This document shows, piece by piece, positions 14,001 through 26,274 of a stretch of DNA of 64,000 nt. The stretch is from Smittia aterrima (taxonomy: Eukaryota; Arthropoda; Insecta; Diptera; Chironomidae). A program made the translations under genes and the position numbers. A model generated the notes under the pieces. The model saw nothing but the letters and a program-made list of their open reading frames with translations, was not told where the DNA came from and searched no databases. Position 1 is the stretch's first letter. The number at the start of each line of letters is the position of its first letter. The DNA is taken from assembly GCA_033063855.1 (NCBI GenBank), contig CP093831.1, positions 19,158,001 through 19,222,000 on the forward strand, read 5' to 3'.

Positions 14001-16000
14001 TAGGGTTAATTTGAGATGATGAGTTTACATTACTATTAGATTATCAGCTAAGTTTGTGACGCTACTCGAGTTTGTAATGCTTTTAAGAAAAACTAACTAG
14101 TAAATAACAACAGCGGTTTAGGAAACTCTACTCACCTCTCAACGAGCATCCCTCCCCTCCAATGAAAACCATGAACAATCTCAAGCTGCTGTAAGGAAAT
14201 TAATTGTATATTCATGATTACGAGGGTGCGAGGAGGGAGTTTTGACTTGAAAGTTTTGTTAATTGTGGCATATTGAATGAGGTGACGAACGAAAAGATTC
14301 TTAACATCCGTCGATATGACGTAAGAACATTGCTTAAAGCAAAGAAAGTGGAATGACCAGAATTCTTTATCTCGCTTGTTTGTATTCTAAGATTATGGTT
14401 CTTTAGATTTCATAAATCAACGCATTCTCGTACGGCCAGACGACGGCTTATATCAATGTTTGCACTTCAAATTGCGTCCCTTCTCTCGGAATCTTTCTCT
14501 TCCAGGTAAATCAATCCTTTCGGATTGCATCACAGATGGACCCTCTCGACGATAAATTTACCGAGGATTTTCAAGCAAATCCTTCAGAGAAATTAATGAC
14601 TTTTAACGGTAAAGATAAACTATTGGCATCACCATTGGGCAAAGGAGTTATTTCTTACATTTCCGTACTCTCTCGATCCATTAAATCGTCGCATCATTCA
14701 CAAGACATCAACGACCCTTTAAAAAAAATAATTATGCTAAATCGTTCCATGCGACTACCTGACGCCCAGAGTACAATTTAGGGGACACGTATGTTTGCGT
14801 TCTCCTAGATTCATCACGGCGATTCGATGCATGAGATGATGATGAACGATACAGAACAGTGTTGCACAATATGATGAAGACTGTTCGGCTTTTATATTCT
14901 CACCCGAAATAAAAGCGTTTCGAGAGTCCATGCATCGCTGAATTCTGAATTCTTATGTCGAAGATCCAGAAAAATTATTCAAACGATTCCCTCATGTTCA
15001 CGAGTTCCGGTGCGAGAAGGAGAGACTGCCATTTGTGAAGAAGAATGCAAAAGAGAAAAAGTCATTTGGAAAAGTCAGACGACGTCGTCTTCACCATCAT
15101 CTATCTCCCCGAAAAAAATTAAAAGAATAAAGTTTAAGGTAACATTCACCCATTGTTCTCGTCGAAATTCTTCATGCATGAGATGACCTCCAAATGGAAT
15201 CTTCGCGCTTGAATTCTGTTGGCAAAGCTAAGAAGAAGCGACAAGCCGTCGATGTTTAATGGAAGCGTCGAGAAATAGTCGAGATGATGCTGGTTTGTAG
15301 TTAATGGTTGCGTATTTTGCATTTTTAATTTACGATTATTGTTTTGATGGCGATGAATAAATTAGGTGATGAGACGGACACGTTGGAAATGACTCGCATT
15401 ACCAAAGTCTTTTGTTGAAGGTGATGCGCGTAGGTCTATCATTGGAGTTATTAACGACTTAATCATCAAAGCTTCTGTCTACTTAGATTTTTTCACAAGA
15501 ATTTTGACATCAGGTCATTGTTGACTTCAAACTAACAGAAAAAGAGAGGATCTTCTATTTGTTTTAAAGATTGACAACGATGTAAATAGAGAGTGTTGGG
15601 CTAATCGCGAAGGTGTCAACTACACTGCTTCCTGACCGGAAAAATCAATACCACTTCATTTGCATGAACACTTAGAAAATGAAAGTTGTGGCGGTTTGGG
15701 TAGACCGCTTGCTGAGTAGATCTCAAATATGACTGATAATTTATATATTTCGCGTTGTGCTCGAGCATTGCGATTTCACATGAAAAATTTACCCATCGAC
15801 TACCGACACGTTGATAATTATTGATCCGAATTCCAGCTCACAATGAATCCCCAATTATTCACATTCTTCGTTTCTCGTATAATTTCATTCGAATTCACCC
15901 CGGTCATTATCATTCCGGTGGAGCGCAAAAAAGGAGAAAGATTGGAATCTCGTCGTAATTTGAGGGAAAACTAATCTCTGCGACTTTATTTGTGTTAGCT
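8001..16000. other. Non-coding tract, second part
   Basis: No supported gene. The longest open frame is 119 codons at 9699-10058 (+), overlapped by a 110-codon frame on the other strand at 9524-9856. Neither contains a recognisable domain or a codon pattern distinct from the background. An 81-codon frame at 14536-14781 (+) has a plausible amino-acid mix but no family resemblance. Otherwise the stretch is AT-rich with scattered short homopolymers; nothing else is visible. Confidence 0.6.
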
Positions 16001-19000
16001 TCTATTTCTCTTGTTAGCGGACATTATTGACCGCTTTAATTATAGTAATTTTCTTCTGAAGGTTGTGCTGCTGTTGAACGAAACGAGAGAAGAGAAAATG
16101 GCGTCGAGGAAAATTATTTCCATCCCACTACTTTTATCGATCTCAAGAAACTCTTTTCTCGAAAACTTTTCTTCTTTGACGCAAAAGAAAAGAATATATA
16201 ACAAAGATATATAAAAAAATCTCTAATCATTCAACTAAACTTCAATTTTCTTATAGTTTTCTAAAGAAAATTATGTTGAAGAACTTTTGCCATCGTGTCC
16301 TGTCCAACGAGGGAACCTTTCAAGAGAGGCATATAATCGAGAGCAATAACTTTAAAATATTTATAATACTCGAGAAGTGGCTTACCGATGGCAAAAAGAG
16401 CTGAAAACTTTTAGGATCGCGTAAAAGGAGTAATCGTGACTCAAAGAGAAGGAAAGACGAAAATGGAGAGAAAATTTATTGAATAGGGAAATGAAAATGA
16501 AAAATGTATGGAAAGTTTTGTTGTTGGCATTAGGAGGAAAAGCTTTGCTGAGTTCCATGTGGCCGCTGTTTGTGAACGACGAAGAGGCACAAGATAAATC
16601 GTTCTCAAGCGAAAAGCGGAAAAACACATCGAGGAAAGTCCCAGAGCGTTTGCTTTTTTTATGTAATTTTCCAACATTCTTAGCTCGGCTGTTTTTTACG
16701 TCTCCATGGCACATAAACAACGCTGCCGTGTTCAAGTTCTGAACCTTAACGAGAGGGAAAATGCTGAATAGAAGAATAAAGTTTGTGGAATTACTGAGAA
16801 TAAAACGACAGACGACAAAGAAGTGGAAAACGTGGAAACATTAGAGGAGAAGCGCATGGAGTGAGGGCGAGTGGCTCGTGGACGTAATGATACGGAAAAG
16901 TTCCCAAACTTCCACTCTGCAAGGAAATTCTATGAAAAACTTTTCTCCTTGTTGGACGAGAAAGAGGCCGGAAGCCTACGAGAGCTTGGGAAACTTGAAT
17001 GATAATAACTTTTTTGTTCCTCAAAAAGAAAATAAGAAAATGTTTCACGTAGAAAAGTGAGGGCCGCAACAAGGGCGATAATGGGAGATTTTCAGGAAAT
17101 ATCCGCAACGGTCAGGGTGCAAAAATCGCGTTGATCATGAAATTTGAGAAGCCGATCACGAAATTAAATCGATTTACTCATAAAATTTTCAGAAAATGAT
17201 TCCGTGGGATTTTTCCGAGCTGATATCATTTTCATCAATTTTCTTGTTATTTCTAAGGTATACTCCGTAAATAATTCTATCAGTTGATTTCATTCGGCAA
17301 TTGTAAAAATAATCGCCACGATTTGGTTTCTATCTCTAGCTTCTCGCTTTGATTGGGTTTCATAAAAAGTTTCTGCTTCTCCTGAAATTGATTCAAATAA
17401 ACCTCAAACAAGGAAGCCCTTCAACTACTCGCGAGAATGATTCAGAAAACTCATTTTCGCATTTTCATTTCAGATCACAATCGTTGAACAAAAAAAAAAG
17501 CTGAAAAAACTACAAGTTTTAGGGTGGATTTTATTTTTTTATTCGTTATTCAGTCGATAGGGAGTTGAGCGAAAAGAGTCGAGAAGGATATTAGAGCCGG
17601 GATATAGGAAGAGATAATTTTGATATTTTCAAGCATTTTTTCCTCTGCATTTCATGCTTCAAGCGGAAGTTCGAGATAGACAGGTGAATATGTAAATAAC
17701 ACTAGAAGGTTTGTTGTATTGTTGTTGCTTCTTTGCTTGCCTTTTTCAACCCCAGCGAGCGTTAAAAAAAACTTGGATCGATGATGGTAAAAAAATATCT
17801 CTCCGTAGCTTAACCAGACGAGAATTGTTCACTTCTCCTTGCCGTGACCTCATCAGAGTCGTGTCCATTTGATATGCACGCTTGTGTGGGTTGAACTAAG
17901 CGCTGTATAAAACGGTGATTTCGAGAGAAAGATACCTGAGGGGGAAGTGAAGTTAATGTTGTAAGGATTCAAATCGATATTTTGTTTCCATTTTTCCTCT
18001 TTGCTTCTTCTCCCCGTTCGGAACCAAATCCGTTTCAGAGTGGAATGAGATATTCGTCCAAGAAGATGAACGCAACAGCGCAAGATCTGAAAATTTTCTT
18101 CTTTTTGCTATTACAAGTTGAGGGAAACCCAATCTTCTCTCGTTCTCCTTCACACTCGAGTAGCTTTTCTTAAAAATGTTTTAATGTTAATTGTTTCCTC
18201 AGAAATAAGAAACCTCAGAAATTAGTAATGGGGAGAGTTAGAAGATGACGCCACTGAATTTGCTGTTCTTCATTATAAAATTGTTGATTGATGCTATTTG
18301 ACAAATCGATGTAATTTTACTTTGCGAGTCTGCCTAACAAATTCTTGATAATGAAAGATAAAACGGTCGCGCGTATTTCCGATTTTTGTTCCTCCTCGCA
18401 CACACGAATCGAAAAGAAAACTTTTATTTACCATCCGAAATATGTAAAACTTTTTTTGTACGGTGTCGTCGAACTCTCGTCCGTTTTCTGTCTGCCGTCC
18501 ACTCACACCGCCTCGCATCCCGAGCCCAACGAACTAGAAAATAAATACAGAAAAACTGTGAATAAAAAGGAATCAAGAAAAATTGAACAGATGATTACTT
18601 GATATCAAACGGACGGAGACGATGAAGGAAGAAGAGACTCCAGAGGCAAAAAAAAAAATAAGAGGAGAAGTGAAAGAAGATTCATCATAACATTCTTCAG
18701 CTTTCGAGGGCACGCGTGCACCTTTCAAATGTTTCTAATCAATTTGTGATGCAACAAAGTCGTAAATTGACCTCTGGCCCTCCGCACTCCCTTCGAGCTC
18801 TTATTTTCCTGCAACCGCAATTTGAATCAAAATGAAAATTGAGCCCGCTTGAGCTGACAGAAATTGCACATAATGCAAATTAATTCTGTCGTCATTTACA
18901 CTTTGAATAAACCTTCAATTTCTGAGTGATCCGTGAAACGAGCTCAGAATTATCATAAGTTAATGACGAGGGCAGACGCTTCTTCCAGAAAATCAACCGC

Positions 19001-22000
19001 CACTATTCATTTAGATCAAACAAAATTTACATGTTTACGTCCGGAAGTTGAGTTCAACGATAGCTTGGAATTAATACGAGAAATTCATTGATCCCGGGAA
19101 AGGTTTGCCTTGTTTGACGATTCTAAGAAATCATCGATAGGAAGGAAAAAAATTCCTCAAACTTAAAATCAGCTTGAAGACTCATATGATGACTCAACAA
19201 AAGTCGTTGAAAGCACTGAGAATGGAGTAATTTCTCAAAGTGCTGAGTGAATTAATCTTCATTGATAGAACGAACATTCGTTTATCGATCAGATCAACAA
19301 AATGTTGTTGACATCATTAGATATCCAGGGTAAACAAGCGTCTCTCTCCCTTCAAAATCTGAAGCCACCGAGACGCATTTTTTTCTCGAATGAGATAAGA
19401 GCGCGAGGAAAAACACGACATATTGAAATAAAAAAATCGTCGACATATTGATGATTCATAAATAAATAATGATTCTCGAATTTTTGATTTTTTTTATTCT
19501 CTATTTTTGATCCCTCAGTTTGCTTTCGTATAAAATACAAAGAATCAAACCTATGAAAGGAATCGAGAGCAGGTGGTTCTTCTTTTAGGCTCGTCGCAGA
19601 TATTTTCAATTGCGGAGCTTGCGCAATTCATCTTCGTTTTAACCAGTAAGCCAGAAAAATTCTCGAGGCACTAGATGAATAATGAGAGGCACTGGCTCAT
19701 CCCAAATGCAATTGTCCGTTCATTAAGTCGATAAAATTATTCATCGGAGTTCAAAATAAATGCTGATTATTCAATTAGTTTAAGTGGCAGTCGATAATTG
19801 GGAATTTTGTGAGTTGCAAAGATCAATCAACTTAATTAAACGTCGCCATTCTTTCCTCTCAAAATGCAACTGATAATATTTCGTTGGGGAAGTGCGTAAG
19901 TTACGTCAACATTTTTCGGAAATATTAAATCTTTTTATTGTGTCAAATAAGTTTTGACATTAAATCATTCTTTATCTCTTAATCATGATATTATTATCGT
20001 ACAAGTCCCATCAAAAGAACAAGAAACCGCAAGATTTTTTTTACATTCGCCTCGCAAAGGCAAAGCTATCATGTAAACATATCGAATGAAAATGTATTGG
20101 CAGCGCGTGCTCGAATCTGCAGCTGGAAGAGTTCGCAATGTGATCAAGTTTTCTTCTTCTCGTCATGATGCGGACAATCGTGAGAGAAGAGGTGGAGATC
20201 ATGATTGAGCATATTGATTTAAATGTTCGCGGCGTGGAGAGGAGAGAAACTTTTACGAGAATATTATGATAATGCGGAGGTTTTGCACCTTACAAACCCA
20301 CTTAACTCAACATTCTCATGTTTCATTGACCCAAGTTGTGCGTCGATGCAATGCGAAGAAAGACATTAACATTTTATTGCCGAAAATACTTCAATATTTA
20401 AAGGTTGCGAAGGTAACAATTAAGGTTCGTTCAGAGACATCAAACATTGACTTCTTAACTCTCGTTATTTCGTTGGAAAATAATTAAAATTCTGGTCGAA
20501 GAAGTTTCCGCCAGAAGAAAGAGAGATGCATTCAACGGACCGTAACTATTCGTTCAGTCGACAACATGCGTCTTCTTTAAGAAGGGATATGAGTTAAAAA
20601 TCTGTTGTATAATTGAAATTATGCAATTGCTACACATGCTAGTCGATGACCTATTTCTGCTGCTGTTTGTTCCGCAAAACCTGCTAGCCGTCAACAATCT
20701 GTCGAGACGGTTAAGCGATTCCTGTCGCAGTCTTTAGTTGTAATTCTTAGCTTTTAAGTGCATAAAATTTTATTACTTTAATCCTCTTCATTTTATTGCT
20801 TGAATTTTTTTTTATCTTCTGCCTTCCCATCATGAAGATTGTTCTTCTTAAAATTATCTTTTACTTTTCTTGATATTTTATAGATTCGCTTCGGCGGGCA
20901 CGTGCTAGTGTGCCCACATGTCATTTAAAAAAGGCGCTGGAATATTTTTCGAAGAAATGTGTAAAAGAAAGAAATTAGATCAAAGTTGCCTGATGGCCCA
21001 TCAGTGATGGGTGTCATTAATGCTTTTTCATTCATTTCTCTCTACGCATCATGCAATTTTTGGTGTTGATCAGATATCAGATCCATAGAATAAGAAACGT
21101 CATCAATAATTGATACTGCTGACGACAGTCTTGGACGCAAACGTATTTCTTTTTACTGACAATTCGTTTCAGGTCGCTGAACGTTGAGCGAAAGAGTCTT
21201 CCTGTATCGTGCTAGATTCGTTCAAGGCGCAATATGGCTGAAAAAGACACAACAATTTAGACTGGTTGTTCTTTACTCGTTTTTTTAACGAACTTTGGTT
21301 CTCCTTCGGTGCTTTATTGCAAGAGGGTTCATCATCGCCCTCACATCTCAGAAAGGAAATTAACGACGACGGTTAGAAAAAAAGGCACAAGGATGATGAT
21401 CAACTGTAAAGCTTCGTTTGCTTTCTGTAGTCGCATGCAAGACACAAACAAGAAGAGACGTTGAATTAATTTTTTTTATGGCAATATAAAAGAAATGCAT
21501 AGCAAGAAACCCATCATTACAAGAGAGATTGTAATTATTGCGGTCTGACGTTTCGTCTTTGTGTGGATGTAACATGAGTAGACTTGGAATTGGAGACCGC
21601 GGTGCATCGGCTAAGTAATCATGATCATTAGAGATTCATTCTAAATATAGTCTCGTGCCAAAGCTGTGTTCACTTATTTGGAACGTTATGACTGAAACGC
21701 GAGATGATTCAGAGTTGAAAATCTGAGCAAAGCTTTGCACGGTAAAATCGAGTCATTGTCCGAGTTTAGCCCTAATTTTATCGTTTTCTTGCAGTTTAAC
21801 GTGATTTGGTCTCTGTGAAGCATTAATATCAAAAACAAGTTGCAAAGTAGCTGACGATGAATTCAGATAAAATCAGTCTGTTTGTTGAATTGTTTGTTCA
21901 TTAAAATATGAAATCTTGTCACGTAAAGAAAAATTTCTTTTTCTCTCCTCTGAACGTCGTGAGCATGTGCGAAGCATTTAATCGTCTCGGATTGAAACAT

Positions 22001-24850
22001 CAGCACGATTGATGGATGTCACTTCGATTGTCTTTCGTTGATCACCCCATTTGCTTCGTAACGACGCTCTCTTCCTTCATTTGTTTCTCTCTCATGAGTC
22101 TCAAGTTGAGACTCTCAACGATGAAGCTTCATTTCAGGTCAACGACTAAGTTTTGTGTTTCAGGAAATCATCCAACACACACGGACGACAGCTCGTGATT
22201 TTCAATTGCTTCTCAACTTTGACGATTATGCTTTGAAATTATGCAAACGATGCTTCAAGCTCTCTCTCGGGCTCATATCAGGTTGGCGGAAGTCGACATG
22301 ATATTTGAATCAAGTTGACGTGTTCGTCTTTCAAGTCATTGGACGGAGATTAACAAGCAACTGGAGAGCTGCAGGTGAAATAACTTGGAACTTCCAAGTT
22401 GCAAGAAACTAAAAGTTCCATTTACGTCAATGGAGTTTGTTTATACTAAAAACATTATAGACTTCAAATCAAGCTTAACGGCATTCCATCAGAAAAATCT
22501 TCCAACGAGCAATTCCGTTTCACTGATAAGTAATTTCACCGCTCGAAGCTTCATGATAATGAGGTTATTGAATTCTCGGCCGCTCTTCGCTTTTAATTAA
22601 GCATGAAAAATTCGCATCGATTTGCATAAAATTTTCCAAATTCGATGGATTTCAGTTGTTGTGCAAAAACCCAATCACTCCATATGTGTGCAAACATAAC
22701 TCAAACTATTTGGGTTACAAAGCGAAACATTTCGAGCTCGTTCGCTTTAATCTTCGACGATGTGTCGCAAGACGAAGAAAAAAATGGCTTCATTTTCGAT
22801 TTTGGCTTCGTTGGAACGCGAGAATCATTTCGTTGAATCCGCTTCGTCGTCGTCGCTACGAGCAGATCACGTTTCAGCGACAATACAATGCGATGTCTTG
22901 TTGAAAAGAGAGAAGCTCACAAGCTCACAACATCTCCCTCCACTTCTTCTCGTAAAATCCAATAAAATCGATTGAAAATCAGGTTTCTTTCGTCGTCTCT
23001 TTCGCGTTACATGGCCAATTGTTTATTCTGTCTGCCACTCGACCGCAGATTTCTTCTCGGCGAAACTCACGGAATAAGCGATTTCAACTCAAAATGGAGA
23101 TTCATTGAATCGCGTCGACTTTTCAATTAATTACAAGATCGAACAAATGCTAATTCAGCGATTGTCCAGATTCTTTGACTCACGATTTGTTTTTTGTCAT
23201 TGGAAGGTGATTGGCTCGGAATGTTAAATGACACATAAGTAAGGTTTTCGTTGGAAAAAAGCTGATTTCTCTCTAGACTGACTAACATCAACGTTTGTTG
23301 TCCCATTTGGCCATATTTAACGTGTGGAATCTATCGATTCATTTTTTTAAGCCCAAGACACTCTCTTCTTATCTTTTCCAGTGATTTCTTCATTGACAAA
23401 GCTTCCAAATTTTATCACGCACGGAATATTAGAAAATATTTATTCACGTCAGTTTTGCAGACTTTCAAAAAAATCGAGACTTAGCAAGATTGAAATCAAT
23501 TACGGGACTCCAATCATTCGTCAGGTACCATGTCGAATAAAGAAAAGAAGAATACTTTGTAAGTGATCTGTTTGTCACGAAAAACAAAGTTATTTACAGA
23601 CAGGGCAAGAAGGATGAGAAGGGAGATGAAGTGTTTGGGAAGCAATCATAAAGTTTTCTTGAGTCATGCGCATAGTAATCTATTAGTAAGGAAACGCAAC
23701 CGAAAGATTTCATTTTTAATCTTCTTGTTGTCTTTAACTTGTTGTACTTAGAATCGATTTAAGTTTTCATTTTGTGTATAAATTATGTGCTCATTTAGTC
23801 CTCAGAGTAGAGATAATAGCAAAATTGCACCTCACGTGGAAGTAAAAGCTTTCGACATGAAATGAAATTTGGAAGTTTGTGAACCTCACGAGCAAAAACG
23901 ATCAATTACCATAACTTTCCCTAAAACGTCGTTTCAAGATCAAACGGATCACGTGTCTGTTCCCAAATGATTTCACGGCCTAAGCCGCACCCACCATCAA
24001 AAAATTTCCACCGTCGCAAAAACTTTTTCTGTACCAATCCCATGAAAATATTTTTTCCGTTCCATTAGCGATGAGAGATGCGTCGGATGGATAGAAGGGA
24101 AAACAAATCGCTTTGCGTCACTCGTAAAGAGGGATGAAAATGAAGTCGCGCCACACCCTAAAACATTTTCTCTTGCTGCTCTCGTTATGAAAAAATTCGT
24201 GAAAATCATCTTCCATTCTTCTCGCCATGAAGCGTGAAAGATCAATAAACTCAAAAAAAGCTATTTTCGCCAAATTCGATGAAAAATGATAATTTACTGA
24301 AGCTTACTCCCAATTAAAATCAAATATTCTTATTACTTTTTGAATCAAAAGTAAAGCAAATTATTAGCTGAGTTATCACACTCATTGGGGTCAGACGAAA
24401 ACTTTAAAGAAAACATTATTTCGTGTCAAAAAAGTTTCAATTTAAATCAGAACGGAAGTTGATATGACTGAGAAACAATGGAAAGAGACTGAATAAATAA
24501 TTGTCATTGAAATGTGTTATTGAACGATAAGAAAGGAATCATTAGTTTTTTTTGCTTCGATAGATACAAAAATCTAAAAAATTATAATACAAGTTAAATT
24601 GTTTTTAGCAGAATGTGGAATTAATCAAATAATTCCTTCTTGATTTAAATTATCCTACAAATATTTTAAAAATGTTTTCAAAATTAGTTAAATTAGTTAA
24701 TTTTAAATCAAAAAATGATTGTGTTATAAAGATAACTAGGTTGAAAATAAAAGTCAACTTAACGCTTTTAGTTAATTACAGAAAATCGATCCGTTAGCAA
24801 AATATTTGAAATTTTCACTTATTTTGGTTGAAAGGTTTCAATGTTAAGCT
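16001..24850. other. Non-coding tract, third part
   Basis: No supported gene. Two patches are unusually poor in stop codons in several frames at once (16380-17110 and 22640-22980), which reflects local base composition more than coding. A short imperfect palindrome, GGGCAC-8 nt-GTGCCC at 20896-20915, includes the E-box CACGTG. The hairpin at 24854-24895 is listed separately. No tRNA, rRNA or known snRNA was recognised. Confidence 0.6.
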
Positions 24851-24853
24851 GAC

Positions 24854-24895
24854 TCACCAGATGTCTCTTTTTAATAAAAAAGCGACATCTGGTGA
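24854..24895. repeat. Perfect 12-bp inverted repeat (hairpin)
   Basis: TCACCAGATGTC at 24854-24865 is repeated as its exact reverse complement at 24884-24895. The 18-nt spacer adds a further C/T-A/G run of about six pairs after one mismatch, leaving a loop of about 4 nt. The whole folds into a hairpin of roughly 18 pairs about 250 bp upstream of the NF-YC start codon. It may be a small transposon remnant, a paired protein-binding site (CAGATG E-boxes) or an RNA hairpin; the sequence does not decide. Confidence 0.75.
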
Positions 24896-25144
24896 AACAA
24901 GCACAGTACAAGCAAAAGTAAAAAATCTTTTTGCAAATTTAATAGCGGCATTTTGAGAAATATAGAACGAAAATCCTTAAGCCGGTAACTTAGGTTAAGG
25001 TAAAGAGAAACTGTCAGTACCTCGAAATAATTGGCCGAAATAAAAATATAATCGCTTTATTTATAATCAAGTAAGTTTCAAGTAATTTTAATTAAAGAAA
25101 CCGCTCTCAATGTCTCTTGTGTTTAGTAATTGGTCAGACTAAAA

Positions 25145-26074
25145 ATGGACCCATCATCGTCAAAAGATGAAAAACTTACGGAGACTCAGCAAGATCTTCA
25201 AAACTTTTTCCCGAAAGTCATTGAAGAAATCAAACAAATAAAAGTGATTGAACCTGGGAATCAACTTCTGCCTTTGGCGCGCATTAAAAAGATCATGAAA
25301 CTTGATGAAGATGTTAAGATGATCTCAGCAGAAGCACCGCTTCTTTTTGCCAAAGCTACAGAAATCTTTATTCACGAGCTAACTCTTCGCGCTTGGCTTC
25401 ATACAGAAGACAATAAGCGACGGACACTGCAGAGAAATGATATCGCTATGGCTATTTCCAAATATGATCAGTTTGACTTTCTCATTGACATAGTTCCCCG
25501 AGACGAAATAAAGCCTAAAAAGGAAGAAACGAAGACGACGGTTCAACCCGAAGTTTTTTACGTCTCGCCATCACAAACGATTCAAACTGTCACCGTTCCT
25601 CAGATATCCCAAACTCCTACACAAACAATCCAACTTCAAAATGGAATTCAAACGACTTCACCTCAACAAAATATCATTTTGCAAAATCCTTCTCAGTCAC
25701 AGCAAATGCCGACAAATCTTATACAAATTGGCAATAATCCAGGACAACAAATTCAGCTCGTACAACAGGTCATGTCAGCGAACGGAGAAATCTCTCAAAT
25801 CCCGGTAAGTACGATAAGTCGATGCCTTCCAATTATCAATTAATTTTTAATTCAATTTTAGTTACAAATGACACAAAACCAGCTTTCGATGCTAAGATCT
25901 CAAATGGGTGGTCAACAATTGCTCGTCCAAGCACCGCAAACAATTTTTCAAACGCAATCCGGTCAGAATATTGCAATTCCACTTGCATTAGGCAATGGAC
26001 AGCAAGGCATCTATCTAAACCCACAAACAATTCAGTCAGCTCAGCAGCAATCAGTTAAAGAAGAGCAACATTAG
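25145..26074 (+). CDS. Nf-YC: NF-YC, CCAAT-binding factor subunit gamma
   Basis: This is the histone-fold subunit that pairs with NF-YB and then NF-YA to bind CCAAT boxes in promoters. Exons are 25145-25804 and 25862-26074, with a 57-nt phase-0 intron, giving 290 residues. The histone fold spans about residues 42-116, with the family signature LPLARIKKIMKLDEDVK, followed by ISAEAP and HELTLRAW; the remainder is a glutamine-rich activation region, as in animal NF-YC. The start is the first ATG after a probable 56-nt 5'-UTR intron (25071-25126); the frame extends five codons upstream but without an ATG. AATAAA lies at 26224-26229, so the gene converges on the TDP-43-like gene. Assignment is secure from the histone fold. 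Confidence 0.95.
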
Positions 26075-26223
26075 CATATAGCTGATGAAATCATATTTAA
26101 ACTGCTCGTTGATGAGTTTGAACAACAAATTAATTTCGTTCTTCGGGCAACAATATTAGCAAATTTTTTGTTAAAACGTTCAATCATTCAATAGAGAAAC
26201 AAGCGTCTCAGCTTAAACATTCA

Positions 26224-26229
26224 AATAAA
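26224..26229 (+). terminator. Poly(A) signal of NF-YC
   Basis: AATAAA about 150 nt after the NF-YC stop codon and about 45 nt before the stop codon of the convergent TDP-43-like gene. The two transcripts may therefore meet or overlap slightly at their 3' ends. Confidence 0.6.
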
Positions 26230-26274
26230 ATTTAAAGAAGTTTTGTGCTGACACGAACAAGACTTTAATTAAGC

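Noticed and set aside
14536..14781. An 81-codon frame starting MDPLDDKFTEDF with a protein-like composition.
   Set aside because: Isolated, with no homologous motif and no clear splice or poly(A) context. Frames of this length are expected by chance in 25 kb.
20896..20915. GGGCAC-GTGCCC stem next to a TTCGCTTCGGC string that recalls the 5' end of U6 snRNA.
   Set aside because: The conserved U6 core (ACATATACTAAAATTGG and what follows) is absent, so it is not a U6 gene; kept only as a minor palindrome.
22640..22980. Overlapping open frames on both strands in a TCG-rich patch.
   Set aside because: No frame stands out, none has a motif, and the openness follows from local base composition.
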